From the NCBI RefSeq assembly GCF_039543385.1, contig NZ_BAABJQ010000005.1, forward strand, positions 310,001 through 374,000: 64,000 bases of DNA, read 5' to 3'. The position numbers and the translations under genes were made by a program. Below the pieces are notes generated by a model, which saw nothing but the letters and a program-made list of their open reading frames with translations, had not been told where the DNA came from and searched no databases. This document shows positions 1-7,861 of this stretch, in pieces. The stretch's first letter is position 1. Every line of letters starts with the position of its first letter. The DNA is from Rugosimonospora acidiphila (GTDB lineage: Bacteria > Actinomycetota > Actinomycetes > Mycobacteriales > Micromonosporaceae).

Positions 1-1092
1 CGGGTCCAGCGCGGCCGGCACGATCGCGTCCGGGCGCAGGTCCCCGGCGACCACGGCGGCAATCGCCTCGGCGGCGGCCAGCTTCATGTTCTCCGTGATC
101 CGGGTGGCGCGGGCGTCCAGGGCACCGCGGAACACGCCCGGGAAGGCCAGCACGTTGTTGATCTGGTTGGGGTAGTCGCTGCGGCCGGTCGCCACCACCG
201 ACGCGTACCGCGCGGCGATCGCCGGATCGACCTCCGGCGTCGGGTTGGCCAGGGCGAAGATGATCGCCCCGGGCGCCATGCCGGCCAGCGCCTCCTCGGC
301 GATCGTGCCGCCGGACAGGCCGATCAGCACGTCCGCGCCGCGCAGCGCCTCGCCGATGCCGCCCGTGCGGCCGGCGCCGTTGGTGGTGTGCGCGAGATCG
401 AGCTTCGCGCCGGACAGTCCGTCGCGTCCACTGTGGATGATGCCCTGTGAGTCGCAGATCACCACGTTCTCGCTCTGCACGCCGCCGGCGATCAACATCT
501 TGGTCACCGCTACCCCGGCCGCGCCGGCGCCGCTGATCACCACCCGGAGGTCACCGAGCTTGCGATCGAGCAGTTCGGCCGCGTTGCGCAGCGCGGCGAG
601 GACCACTATCGCGGTGCCGTGCTGGTCGTCGTGGAAGACCGGGATGGGCAGCGCCTCGTCCAGCCGGCGTTCGATCTCGAAGCAGCGGGGCGCGGAGATG
701 TCCTCCAGATTGATCCCGCCGAACGACGGTGCCAGCGCGGTCACCACCGAGACGATCTCGTCGACGTCCTGGGTGTCGAGGCAGATCGGCACCGCGTCCA
801 CGCCGCCGAACTGCTTGAACAGGACCGACTTGCCCTCCATGACCGGCATGGCACCCCGCGGCCCGATGTTCCCCAGGCCCAGCACGGCGCTGCCGTCGGT
901 CACCACCGCGACCGTGTTCGCCACCCACGTGAACGTGTTGACGAGCGACTCGTCCGCCGCGATCGCCTGGCACACCTGTGCCACGCCGGGCGTGTACGCC
1001 AGCGAGAGATCCTCCCGCGTCGTCACCGGTACGGTCGCGGCCACCGCCATCTTGCCGCCACGGTGCAGTTCGAAAACCGGTTCCTGGAACAT
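1..1092 (-). CDS. NAD(P)-dependent malic enzyme (3' end outside window)
   Basis: Cytosolic oxidative decarboxylation of malate to pyruvate, feeding NAD(P)H and pyruvate supply. From the ATG at 1092 the minus strand stays open for 364 codons and runs off the left edge, so the C-terminus is missing. The N-terminus (MFQEPVFELHRGGKM) fits bacterial malic enzymes. A Rossmann dinucleotide-binding stretch VVISGAGAAGVAV sits near residue 185 and the conserved ALANPTPEVDP follows near residue 280. A purine-rich stretch (GAGGGG) lies upstream of the start. The cofactor preference cannot be read from the sequence. Family assignment is firm; the exact EC class is inference. Confidence 0.9.
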   Translation of the reverse strand, partial: MFQEPVFELHRGGKMAVAATVPVTTREDLSLAYTPGVAQVCQAIAADESLVNTFTWVANTVAVVTDGSAVLGLGNIGPRGAMPVMEGKSVLFKQFGGVDAVPICLDTQDVDEIVSVVTALAPSFGGINLEDISAPRCFEIERRLDEALPIPVFHDDQHGTAIVVLAALRNAAELLDRKLGDLRVVISGAGAAGVAVTKMLIAGGVQSENVVICDSQGIIHSGRDGLSGAKLDLAHTTNGAGRTGGIGEALRGADVLIGLSGGTIAEEALAGMAPGAIIFALANPTPEVDPAIAARYASVVATGRSDYPNQINNVLAFPGVFRGALDARATRITENMKLAAAEAIAAVVAGDLRPDAIVPAALDP

Positions 1093-1261
1093 CCCTGTAA
1101 ACCCCTCAAGGCCTCATTACCTCTGGTTTGCCGAGGGCGCTTACGGTTTGGCCTCCGGCCGCCGCGCTAGCACGGTCGGCCAGCGTCGGCGCAGTTCGCG
1201 GGGGTCGCCCGGTTACTGGCCCGAGCATAGTGGGCGACGGGGGCGAAATCCGTGGCCAGGG

Positions 1262-1564
1262 TCACCGTCGTCGCATCAGGGACAACCGGGGCCACCAACG
1301 CAGCCACACCCTGCCCACCACCGTGGACGGTCCGTAGCGGCGGGAGTCGTCCTGTACGAACGCGTTGTCGCCCTGCACCCACCAACCGTCGCCAGCGGGC
1401 CGGATCGCTCGCTTGACCATGAGACCGTCCTGTCCAGGGAACTCAACGATCACCACATCTCCCGCGCGAACCCGGCTGGTACGCCGTACCAGCAGGGCAT
1501 CGCCGTCCCGCAGTGTCGGTGCCATCGAGGGGCCCCGGACCAGTGCGGTGAACCACCCGTCCAC
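1262..1564 (-). CDS. sodX: Nickel-type superoxide dismutase maturation protease
   Basis: Small S24/S26-type serine protease of 100 residues, expected to remove the leader of the divergently encoded nickel superoxide dismutase so that the new N-terminal His can bind nickel. The nucleophile motif RGPSMAPTLRDGD lies near residue 12 and the general-base lysine is in LMVKRAI near residue 50. Homologues are about this short and lack the membrane anchor of true signal peptidase I. The GTG start at 1564 is chosen because GGAGGAGG precedes it at normal spacing. Head-to-head placement with sodN, 73 nt away, is the classic arrangement and is the main support for this specific role. Confidence 0.88.
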   Translation of the reverse strand: MDGWFTALVRGPSMAPTLRDGDALLVRRTSRVRAGDVVIVEFPGQDGLMVKRAIRPAGDGWWVQGDNAFVQDDSRRYGPSTVVGRVWLRWWPRLSLMRRR

Positions 1565-1637
1565 GCTGCCCGTACCTCCTCCCAGGAGTAGGGTTCCCCG
1601 TGAGGGCGATCATCGCAAAATAGCCAGGAGGATCCTG

Positions 1638-2045
1638 ATGCGACTGCCACGTTTCCTTACTCCTACCACCGTGGTCCGGGCCCACTGCGACCTTCCGTGT
1701 GGCGTCTACGACCCGGCGCAGGCCCGGATCGAGGCCGAGTCGATCAAGGCGATCTGTGAGAAGTACCAGGCCAACAACGACCCGGAGTTCCGGACCCGGG
1801 CGCTGATCATCAAGGAGCAGCGCTCCGAGCTGGTCAAGCACCACCTCTGGGTGCTGTGGACGGACTACTTCAAGCCGAACCACTTCGAGAAGTACCCGCA
1901 GCTGCACGGCCTGTTCAACGAGGCCACCAAGCTGGCCGGCGGTGGCGGCGGAGCCAAGGCCTCGACCGACCCGGCCGTCGCGGAGAAGCTGCTCGGCAAG
2001 ATCGAGGAGATCTCGAAGATCTTCTGGGAGACCAAGCAGGCGTGA
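1638..2045 (+). CDS. sodN: Nickel superoxide dismutase precursor
   Basis: Converts superoxide to peroxide and oxygen with a nickel centre held by the N-terminal hook. The 135-residue precursor carries a 15-residue leader followed by HCDLPCGVYDPAQARIEAES, the diagnostic hook motif: mature His1, Cys2 and Cys6 are the nickel ligands. Length matches the family (about 117 residues mature plus leader). The start is the ATG at 1638 after AGGAGG. The intergenic region with sodX contains a short palindrome GCGATCATCGC (1606-1616) that could be an operator; it does not clearly match a Nur box. The stop overlaps the next GTG start by 4 nt, so the following acetyltransferase is probably co-translated. 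Confidence 0.97.
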   Translation: MRLPRFLTPTTVVRAHCDLPCGVYDPAQARIEAESIKAICEKYQANNDPEFRTRALIIKEQRSELVKHHLWVLWTDYFKPNHFEKYPQLHGLFNEATKLAGGGGGAKASTDPAVAEKLLGKIEEISKIFWETKQA

Positions 2046-2584
2046 GTGTCACGTCCATCCGGCCGGCACGTCCCGAGGACGTGCCGGCCATTGTGGCAAT
2101 GGTCCACGAACTCGCCGAGTACGAGCGGGCACCGCAGGACTGCCACCTCACCGTCGAACAGCTGCACGAGGCCCTGTTCACCGACCGTCCGGCGCTCTAC
2201 GGGCACGTCGCCATCGGCGACACCGGCGAGCCGATCGGCATGATGCTGTGGTTCCTGAACTTCTCCACCTGGAACGGTGTGCACGGCATCTATCTGGAGG
2301 ACCTCTACGTGCGGCCGGACTTCCGAGGTAGCGGCGCCGGCAAGGCACTGCTGGCCACCCTGGCGCGGATCTGCGTCGAGCGGGGCTACTCCAGGCTGGA
2401 GTGGTGGGTGCTGCACTGGAATCCGGCCCGGGAGTTCTACCACGCGATCGGGGCGGCGGCGATGGACGAGTGGCTGCCGTACCGGTTGACCGGCGCCCCG
2501 CTGGCCCGCCTCGCCGAGGCCGTCGGCCCCGGTATCGACGCTGTCGAGCAGGGCGGACCACACGACCTGGCAGCGACCCCCTAG
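2042..2584 (+). CDS. GNAT-family N-acetyltransferase
   Basis: Predicted acetyl-CoA-dependent N-acetyltransferase of 180 residues. The acetyl-CoA pyrophosphate-binding motif RPDFRGSGAGKALL lies near residue 100 and is preceded by the beta-strand segment YLEDLYV. The C-terminal NPAREFYHAIGA segment (xxFYxxxG) is typical of the GNAT fold. The order and sequence suggest the diamine/thialysine acetyltransferase branch, but the substrate cannot be assigned from sequence alone. The GTG start overlaps the sodN stop codon as GTGA (2042-2045), implying translational coupling to the dismutase gene. Confidence 0.85.
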   Translation: MSVTSIRPARPEDVPAIVAMVHELAEYERAPQDCHLTVEQLHEALFTDRPALYGHVAIGDTGEPIGMMLWFLNFSTWNGVHGIYLEDLYVRPDFRGSGAGKALLATLARICVERGYSRLEWWVLHWNPAREFYHAIGAAAMDEWLPYRLTGAPLARLAEAVGPGIDAVEQGGPHDLAATP

Positions 2585-2605
2585 AGTCATCCTCGGGGGG
2601 ACCCT

Positions 2606-3022
2606 TTGACTCAGCTGGCACCTCGCGACCCGGCGGCGACGAGCAAGGATGACGTCGTCGTGCTTGTCGTACCCGCCGACGGCAGCTACCTGGCGGTGCT
2701 GCGCACCGCCACGGCGGGACTGGCCGCCCGGCTCCAGTTCACCCTCGACGAGATCGAAGACCTCCGCATCGCGGTCGACGAGGCGTGCGCCATGCTGCTG
2801 GCGGTCGCGCCCACCGGCGCGGAGTTGACCTGCGAGTTCGAGGTCACGGCCGAGGCCCTGGCGATCAATGTCACGGCGCCGGTGAAGGGCAGCGCGGCCC
2901 TGCCGGGCGGGCAGTCCTTCGCCTGGCAGGTGCTCACCGCGCTGGCCGGGAAGGTGAGCGCCGACACGACCGACGAGCGGGCGACGATCCGGCTCACCAA
3001 GCACCGTTCCAGCCGCGGCTGA
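2606..3022 (+). CDS. Anti-sigma-factor-type ATP-binding protein (RsbW-like)
   Basis: A 138-residue protein of the GHKL/HATPase_c_2 fold resembling RsbW/SpoIIAB anti-sigma kinases. The segment TLDEIEDLRIAVDEACAMLL matches the N-box helix of this family, where the glutamate and nearby acidic residues position ATP and magnesium. The later Gly-rich lid (PGGQSFAWQVLTAL) is degenerate. The start is a TTG at 2606 after GGGGGG. No sigma factor or antagonist gene lies next to it here, so its partner is unknown. Family identity is good; an anti-sigma role is inference from the family. Confidence 0.75.
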   Translation: MTQLAPRDPAATSKDDVVVLVVPADGSYLAVLRTATAGLAARLQFTLDEIEDLRIAVDEACAMLLAVAPTGAELTCEFEVTAEALAINVTAPVKGSAALPGGQSFAWQVLTALAGKVSADTTDERATIRLTKHRSSRG

Positions 3023-3099
3023 CCCGCCCGGCGGCCGACCCTGCCGGCCTCGGCCCTGCCCTTCCTCGGCCCTGCCCCTGCCCTTCCTCGATGCCCGGG

Positions 3100-3117
3100 C
3101 CCCGGATGGCCGGGGCG
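3100..3117. terminator. Hairpin between convergent genes
   Basis: GCCCCGG-ATGG-CCGGGGC forms a perfect 7-bp stem with a tetraloop between the stops of the anti-sigma-type gene (+) and the GntR-family gene (-). There is no U-tract, which is usual for actinobacterial hairpin terminators. Just upstream, 3049-3086, a CCTCGGCCCTGCCC unit is repeated imperfectly in tandem. Confidence 0.5.
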
Positions 3118-3139
3118 CCGATCCGGTCGCGAGCCGGCG

Positions 3140-3946
3140 TCAGGCCGGCCGGGCCGCCGGAGCCGGGGTGGCCGCCGGACTCCGCCGGCCCGCCCGTAGC
3201 TGCTCCGGAACAACTGTGCGACGCGGTGAGCCGGGCCGTGCCGCGTGCAGTCGCGCCAGGTGCCAGGTCACCGCGCGCTCGGCCGCCGGCCCGTCGCCGG
3301 CCGCCACGCAGCGCAGGATCTCCCGGTGCTCCGCGTCGATGCCCAGCCAGGTGCCCTGCGGCGCCAGGTCGGACAGCTGAACCTCGTTGGTGATCGCGTA
3401 CAGCGGGCCGGTGACCAGCTCGAACAGGGGGTTGCCCGCCGCCGCGGCCAGCGCGACGTGGAATTCCCGGTGCGCGGCCAGCCGCACCGGCAGCTCGTCG
3501 TGTACCGGATCGAACATGGTCGAGCGCAGCCGCTCCAGGTCCGCCTCGGTGCGCCGTCGCGCCGCGAGCCCGGCGGCGGGCACCTCGAGCATTTCGCGCA
3601 CCTCCATGAGGTCGCTCATGCCGGCCGCCGCCGTCGCCAGGAGCAGCCGCACCCCGGCCGACAACGACTCGGCGAGCTCCGACGCGTTGGGCTCGGCGAC
3701 GAAGCTGCCGCCGGTCACGCCCCGGGTAGTGACGATCAGGCGCTGGCTGGACAGCAGTCGAAGGGCCTCCCGCACGGTGCTGCGGCTGACCCCGGCGCGG
3801 GCGCACAGCTCCGGCTCGGTGGGCAGCCGATCACCCGGCCGCAGCCGACCCGAGGTGATCTGGGACCGCAGGTCATCGGCCAGGAGTTGATACGCGGGGA
3901 CCCGCGCTTGCTGCGCCATCTGGTTAGCTCGCCGACGCTCGCTCAC
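3140..3946 (-). CDS. GntR/FadR-family transcriptional regulator
   Basis: Predicted DNA-binding regulator of 268 residues. The N-terminal winged helix spans about residues 15-85 (YQLLADDLRSQITSGRLRPG, then VSRSTVREALRLL as recognition helix). An all-helical FCD ligand-binding domain follows (about 100-235) with the metal- or ligand-binding histidines in AAHREFHVALAAAAGNPLF and DAEHREIL. The C-terminal 30 residues are Ala/Pro/Arg-rich and probably disordered. The GTG start at 3946 falls in a GTGAGCGAGCG motif; an internal ATG nine codons later is an alternative. No metabolic gene adjoins it, so its regulon is unknown. Confidence 0.85.
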   Translation of the reverse strand: MSERRRANQMAQQARVPAYQLLADDLRSQITSGRLRPGDRLPTEPELCARAGVSRSTVREALRLLSSQRLIVTTRGVTGGSFVAEPNASELAESLSAGVRLLLATAAAGMSDLMEVREMLEVPAAGLAARRRTEADLERLRSTMFDPVHDELPVRLAAHREFHVALAAAAGNPLFELVTGPLYAITNEVQLSDLAPQGTWLGIDAEHREILRCVAAGDGPAAERAVTWHLARLHAARPGSPRRTVVPEQLRAGRRSPAATPAPAARPA

Positions 3947-3969
3947 GGATGGCTAGCCTACGGTACCGC

Positions 3970-4362
3970 TCAGTGAATGCCGAGCGCTTCCCGCGACGAC
4001 GGGGCCAGCAGCAGCCCGGCCCCCAACAGACCGAGGATCATCACCGGTACCCCGATCCAGGTCGCCCCGCCGGCGACCATGTAGTACCCGATGGGCACCA
4101 TCAGCAGTTCCAGCACGATCGAGGGGCCGCGCGCCCAGGCTTGCCGCCGCCGCAGTTGCCACGCGAGCAGCGCCAGCACGACGGCCAGGGCGAACGGGAA
4201 CGCCACCGAGATGATCGTGCTGCTGACCCCCACCGTGGGCTGGGTGGTGGCGTAATACGCGAGCAGGCCGGACGCCACCACGACGCCGGCCGCCTCGACG
4301 AGCAGCAGCAAGATCGCCCAGCGCAGGCTGGCCCGATCACTGATCTTCGGCTCACTCACCAC
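3970..4362 (-). CDS. Small integral membrane protein, unknown function
   Basis: A 130-residue protein with four evident hydrophobic segments (about residues 15-37, 45-67, 81-101 and 103-122) and an RRRQ-type positively charged loop after the second one. No catalytic motif is visible. It is transcribed leftwards, 23 nt upstream of the GntR-family gene and in the same direction, so the two may share a transcript. Similar four-helix proteins are common in actinobacteria; I do not recognise a named family. The ATG at 4362 is preceded by no strong ribosome-binding site. Confidence 0.65.
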   Translation of the reverse strand: MVSEPKISDRASLRWAILLLLVEAAGVVVASGLLAYYATTQPTVGVSSTIISVAFPFALAVVLALLAWQLRRRQAWARGPSIVLELLMVPIGYYMVAGGATWIGVPVMILGLLGAGLLLAPSSREALGIH

Positions 4363-4398
4363 CAGCCCAGGTTAGGCCGTGCCGGTACAGTCCCTGCC

Positions 4399-5352
4399 AT
4401 GCGGGCGCTTCTGGTGGTCAACCACCGGGCCACCACGACGAGCGGACGGGTCCGCGACGTACTGGTCCAGGCGCTGCGGAGCGTGGTCAATCTCGAGGTG
4501 GCCTACACGCAGCGGCGGGGCCACGCCGCCGGGCTGTCCCGGCAGGCGGCCAAGGACGGCATGGACGTGGTGGTCGCGCTGGGCGGCGACGGCACCGTCA
4601 ACGAGATCGTCAACGGGCTGCTGTCCGACGGCCCCGGCCCGAGGGTGCCCGCCCTGGCCGTGGTGCCCGGCGGCTCGACCAACGTCTTCGCCCGAGCCCT
4701 CGGCCTCCCCAACGACTGGGTCGAGGCGACCGGCGTGCTGCTGGAGGCCCTGCGCGAGCATCGGTCCCGCACGATCGGGCTGGGCCGGGCCGACGATCGG
4801 TACTTCACGTTCTGCGCCGGTTACGGGCTGGACGCGGAGGTGATCCGCAAGGTCGAGCAGGCCCGCCGGCGGGGCACCACCTCCACCCCGACGCTGTACG
4901 TGCGGGCCCTGGCCACCCAGTATCTGCTCTCCGGCGGGCGGAACCGACCGAAGATCACGCTTGAGCGCCCCGGCGAGATCGCCGACACCGATCTGGACAC
5001 GGCCATCGTGCAGAACACCACGCCGTGGACGTACCTGGGCAACCGGCCGGTCGACGCCTGTCCCGACGCGTCCTTCGATCTCGGCCTCGACATGCTCGGG
5101 GTCCGTGCGCTGCACACCCCCGGCTTCGCGCGTACCCTGACCCAGTTGCTGCTGCCCGACGGGGTGCGCCGCACGCGCTCCGGTGGACCACGGGGGCCGC
5201 ACGGCAAGTCGGTGCTCCGGCTGCACGATTCGCCCGAGTTCACGCTGCGGGGCGACACCCCCCGGGCGCTGCAGCTGGACGGCGAGTATCTGGGCGAAAC
5301 GGACAAAGTGCGCTTTGTCGCCGTACCGGCGGCTCTTCGCGTAATCTGGTGA
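4399..5352 (+). CDS. Diacylglycerol kinase / sphingosine kinase family enzyme
   Basis: Predicted lipid kinase of 317 residues with the DAGK catalytic fold. The nucleotide-binding motif VVALGGDGTVNEIVNGLL lies near residue 60 and VPGGSTNVFARALGLP near residue 93; both are signature elements of the YegS/DgkB superfamily. The C-terminal beta-sandwich ends with the conserved LQLDGEYLG segment. It would act on a membrane lipid such as diacylglycerol or phosphatidylinositol precursors; the substrate is not readable. The ATG at 4399 gives the canonical MRALLVVNHRA start. It is a single-gene unit followed by a hairpin at 5412. Confidence 0.88.
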   Translation: MRALLVVNHRATTTSGRVRDVLVQALRSVVNLEVAYTQRRGHAAGLSRQAAKDGMDVVVALGGDGTVNEIVNGLLSDGPGPRVPALAVVPGGSTNVFARALGLPNDWVEATGVLLEALREHRSRTIGLGRADDRYFTFCAGYGLDAEVIRKVEQARRRGTTSTPTLYVRALATQYLLSGGRNRPKITLERPGEIADTDLDTAIVQNTTPWTYLGNRPVDACPDASFDLGLDMLGVRALHTPGFARTLTQLLLPDGVRRTRSGGPRGPHGKSVLRLHDSPEFTLRGDTPRALQLDGEYLGETDKVRFVAVPAALRVIW

Positions 5353-5411
5353 CGAACGCTAGGAGCAGTTTCAAAGTCTGGACACTGGGAACAGTCCAGG
5401 ACGCGAAACAC

Positions 5412-5431
5412 CTGCCGGGAAATGCCGGCAG
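5412..5431 (+). terminator. Hairpin after lipid kinase gene
   Basis: CTGCCGG-GAAATG-CCGGCAG is a perfect 7-bp stem with a 6-nt loop, 60 nt after the lipid-kinase stop. It has no U-tract. The remaining region 5432-5721 is visibly less G+C-rich than its surroundings and holds the whiB1 promoter and leader. Confidence 0.5.
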
Positions 5432-5554
5432 CTAGGAACGTACTGTACTACATTGATTACGAACTGTCGCAAGCCGGAGTATGGGTTACTCGGGAACCAG
5501 TACAAAACGGACGTGAGGTCCCTCACCCGCCTGGAGTTTTTCCGAGAATCCCTC

Positions 5555-5587
5555 TTGACATCGCAGTAGTTCGTGAAAGTATTCACA
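5555..5587 (+). promoter_or_regulatory. whiB1 promoter region with CRP-like palindrome
   Basis: A consensus -35 hexamer TTGACA (5555-5560) is followed after 11 nt by CGTGA-AAGTAT-TCACA (5572-5587), which matches the CRP-family consensus TGTGA-N6-TCACA at nine of ten half-site positions. The palindrome covers the place where the -10 element would be expected, a geometry that suggests repression or a second start site. It is known that whiB1 of M. tuberculosis is controlled by its CRP protein; the site here is my reading. The leader to the whiB1 start is about 130 nt. It also contains an inverted repeat TTACCT-N11-AGGTAA (5631-5653). Confidence 0.55.
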
Positions 5588-5721
5588 AGCGAACGAGTTA
5601 CGGCCACGTTGCCTGCTCACGCGCTGCTAGTTACCTGACTACTCGTTAGGTAAGAAGCACCGCGCGACGCATAGAGGAATAAAGCGCAATCACTGCTACC
5701 GATTCAAGGAGTGTTGCCGCC

Positions 5722-5973
5722 ATGGACTGGCGCCACCGTGCTGCCTGCCGCGACGAAGACCCGGAGCTGTTCTTCCCGATCGGGACGTCCGGCCCGGCCG
5801 TGCTGCAAGTTGAGCAGGCCAAGGCGGTCTGCCGGCGCTGTTCGGTGATCGACGACTGCCTTCAGTGGGCTCTCGATTCCGGACAGGACGCTGGCGTCTG
5901 GGGCGGAATGAGTGAAGAGGAACGACGCGCTGTCAAGCGCCGCGGCGGAATGCGCGTACGCGCCTCGCTGTAG
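5722..5973 (+). CDS. whiB1: WhiB1/WblE-type iron-sulfur transcription factor
   Basis: Essential, nitric-oxide-sensitive [4Fe-4S] regulator in actinobacteria that binds region 4 of the primary sigma factor. The 83-residue protein begins MDWRHRAACRDEDPELFFP and has the four cluster cysteines at 9, 37, 40 and 46 (C-X27-C-X2-C-X5-C), the same positions I recall for the mycobacterial protein. The GVWGG turn and the basic C-terminal tail (RRAVKRRGGMR) are present. AAGGAG precedes the ATG at somewhat long spacing. It stands alone between a long regulated leader and a terminator. Identity as the WhiB1 orthologue is well supported by sequence and by pdtaS nearby. Confidence 0.95.
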   Translation: MDWRHRAACRDEDPELFFPIGTSGPAVLQVEQAKAVCRRCSVIDDCLQWALDSGQDAGVWGGMSEEERRAVKRRGGMRVRASL

Positions 5974-6024
5974 CGTCCACTTCACCGTCCGAACCGACCG
6001 CCTCACAACGCAGGACCCTACAGG

Positions 6025-6053
6025 CACCCCGGGTGATAACTCACTCCGGGGTG
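6025..6053. terminator. Terminator-like hairpin after whiB1
   Basis: CACCCCGGGTGA-TAAC-TCAC(T)CCGGGGTG folds into a 12-bp stem with one bulged T and a TAAC tetraloop, between the convergent whiB1 and chelatase genes. The sequence following on the plus strand (CTGTTTGTG) is only mildly T-rich. Confidence 0.6.
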
Positions 6054-6135
6054 TCACTGTTTGTGCCTCGGTCAATACGAGCCGCCAATATCAACCGTCG
6101 ATCTGATTGATATTGATGGGCGGGGAGCCGCATCG

Positions 6136-7128
6136 CTATGCGGCGACCGGATCCAGCACCCGGGCGGCGCCGGCGCGCAGCAGGACGAGCCGCGCGATCT
6201 CCGGCGCTGCGCCGAGCGGTCCGGCGATGCCCACCGCGCCAGCGTCCCGGGCCCGCTCCACGATCCGGTCGTGCAGCAGCCCGGGTGCGAGGAAGTAGCT
6301 GGCGACCGCGATCCGGCGGGCGCCATCGGCCCGCAGCGCCGCGAACGCCGCCGCCGTATCCGGACCACTGCCCGAGGCGTATCCGGCCCGGCACGGGCGT
6401 CCCAGGGCGGTTCCGAGGGCGTCCGCCACGAGATCCACGGTCCGCAGCGCGCCGTCCTCCCGGCTGCCGGCGCCGGCCAGCAGGATCCCGTCAGAGCCGG
6501 CCAGCGCGCCGGTCTGGTCCAGCCGGCGGATGAGGGCCGCGGTCATCAGGTCGAGGGCCCGGCGGTCGAGAACGGCGCCGTCGACCGGGCCTAGTACGGT
6601 GCCCAGCCCGACGTCGATGCGCGCGCCGGCGGCGACGGCCCGCTCGATGTCCGCGGGCACGTCCACCCGGCCGTGGTAAGCGGCGGTCAACAGCAGCGGC
6701 ACCACGATCGCGGTCGTCTCGCCGCGAGCCGCCGCGGCGGACAGCACGTCCGGCAAACGCGGGGCGGAGAAGTCCAGGAACGCGGCACTCACCGGGGAGC
6801 CGGCCGCCAGGGTCCCGGCCGCCAGGGTGCCGGGCCGGGCCGGTCGCCGGGGACGAGGCAGGCGGCGCCGCCCCTGGGCGGGCGCCAGGCCGCCCGGAAT
6901 CGGGCTCACCGGCAACGCCAGGCCCGCGCCCGGCATCGCCGGACCCGGACCCGCGACGGTGGCGGCCGAGGTCGGCACGGAGCCCTCGACGGACGAGCCA
7001 TCGCCGGACGTGCCATCGCCGGCCAGGCGGCGCGCCACCGCGCGGGCCAGCCCGCGGGTCGATCGCGCCGCCCGGGCGTCCCGGCTGCCGTGAGCCACCA
7101 GGACCAGCCGAGTGCCCTCGTCACTCAT
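6136..7128 (-). CDS. CbiX-type sirohydrochlorin chelatase
   Basis: Inserts ferrous iron (or cobalt) into sirohydrochlorin; in this operon it most likely makes siroheme for the sulfite reductase. The 330-residue protein starts with LVLVAHGSRD, whose histidine is a metal-binding catalytic residue, and has VVPLLLTAAYHGRVDVP with the second histidine near residue 153. A second, related half follows. About 65 residues of Gly/Pro/Ser/Arg-rich sequence (roughly residues 37-105) are inserted in the first half, an oddity relative to compact CbiX proteins. It is the last gene of the sirA-cysH operon, starting 22 nt after the cysH stop. Confidence 0.85.
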   Translation of the reverse strand: MSDEGTRLVLVAHGSRDARAARSTRGLARAVARRLAGDGTSGDGSSVEGSVPTSAATVAGPGPAMPGAGLALPVSPIPGGLAPAQGRRRLPRPRRPARPGTLAAGTLAAGSPVSAAFLDFSAPRLPDVLSAAAARGETTAIVVPLLLTAAYHGRVDVPADIERAVAAGARIDVGLGTVLGPVDGAVLDRRALDLMTAALIRRLDQTGALAGSDGILLAGAGSREDGALRTVDLVADALGTALGRPCRAGYASGSGPDTAAAFAALRADGARRIAVASYFLAPGLLHDRIVERARDAGAVGIAGPLGAAPEIARLVLLRAGAARVLDPVAA

Positions 7129-7150
7129 CAGGTCGCCTCGCCGCGCTCGC

Positions 7151-7861
7151 TCATCCCGCGTGGATGCCGCACTCGGTCTTGTCGAACATCGGCCAGCGCC
7201 CGGCGCGCGCGTCCTCCCCGGGCGCCGTACGCCGCGTGCACGGCCAGCACCCGACCGAGGCGTACCCCTTGCCGATCAGCTCGTTCACCGGCACGTTGTA
7301 CTTGGCGATGTAGGCCTGGACTTCCGCCTCGGTCCAGTACGCCAGCGGCGCGACCTTGACCTTGCCCCGGCCGGCTTCGAAGCCCACCACCGGCGTGTTG
7401 GCCCGGCTCGGCCCCTCGTCCCGGCGCAGCCCCGCGGCCCAGGCGTCGTACGGCTCCAGCGCCCGCTCCAGCGGCTCGACCTTGCGCAGCGCGCAGCACT
7501 CGTCGGGCTCCCGGGAGAACAGCCGGGGGCCGAACTCGGCGTCCTGCTGGCCGACGGTGAGCTGGGGCCTGATCGACTTGATGTTCACCGGAATGGTGGA
7601 CCGCACGGTGTCGCGCACCCGCAGCGTCTCTTCGAAGTGCAGGCCGGTGTCCAGGAAGACCACGTCGATTCCGGGGGCCACCTGGGACACCACGTGCACC
7701 AGGACCGCGTCGGCGAACGAGCTGGTCACGCAGAACCGCTCACCGAACTGCCCGAGCGCCCACTCGACGATCTCGTGGGCCGGCGCCTGGGCCAGCTCTA
7801 CTCCGGCCCGGGTCGCGATCTCCCGCAGTTCGCTGGTCGTGTACCGAGTTGCCGTGCTCAT
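7151..7861 (-). CDS. cysH: Assimilatory adenylyl-sulfate (APS) reductase
   Basis: Reduces activated sulfate to sulfite in cysteine synthesis. The 236-residue protein has the PP-loop-like SSFADAVLVHVV segment, the paired cysteines in DECCALRK (near residue 110) and CWPC (near residue 205), and the C-terminal catalytic ECGIH. The CC plus CXXC set holds a [4Fe-4S] cluster and marks enzymes that use APS rather than PAPS; electrons come from thioredoxin. The ATG at 7861 overlaps the stop of the preceding zinc-ribbon gene as ATGA, so that start is preferred over an in-frame codon 90 nt upstream. Activating enzymes (CysD/CysN) are not in this window. Confidence 0.93.
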   Translation of the reverse strand: MSTATRYTTSELREIATRAGVELAQAPAHEIVEWALGQFGERFCVTSSFADAVLVHVVSQVAPGIDVVFLDTGLHFEETLRVRDTVRSTIPVNIKSIRPQLTVGQQDAEFGPRLFSREPDECCALRKVEPLERALEPYDAWAAGLRRDEGPSRANTPVVGFEAGRGKVKVAPLAYWTEAEVQAYIAKYNVPVNELIGKGYASVGCWPCTRRTAPGEDARAGRWPMFDKTECGIHAG

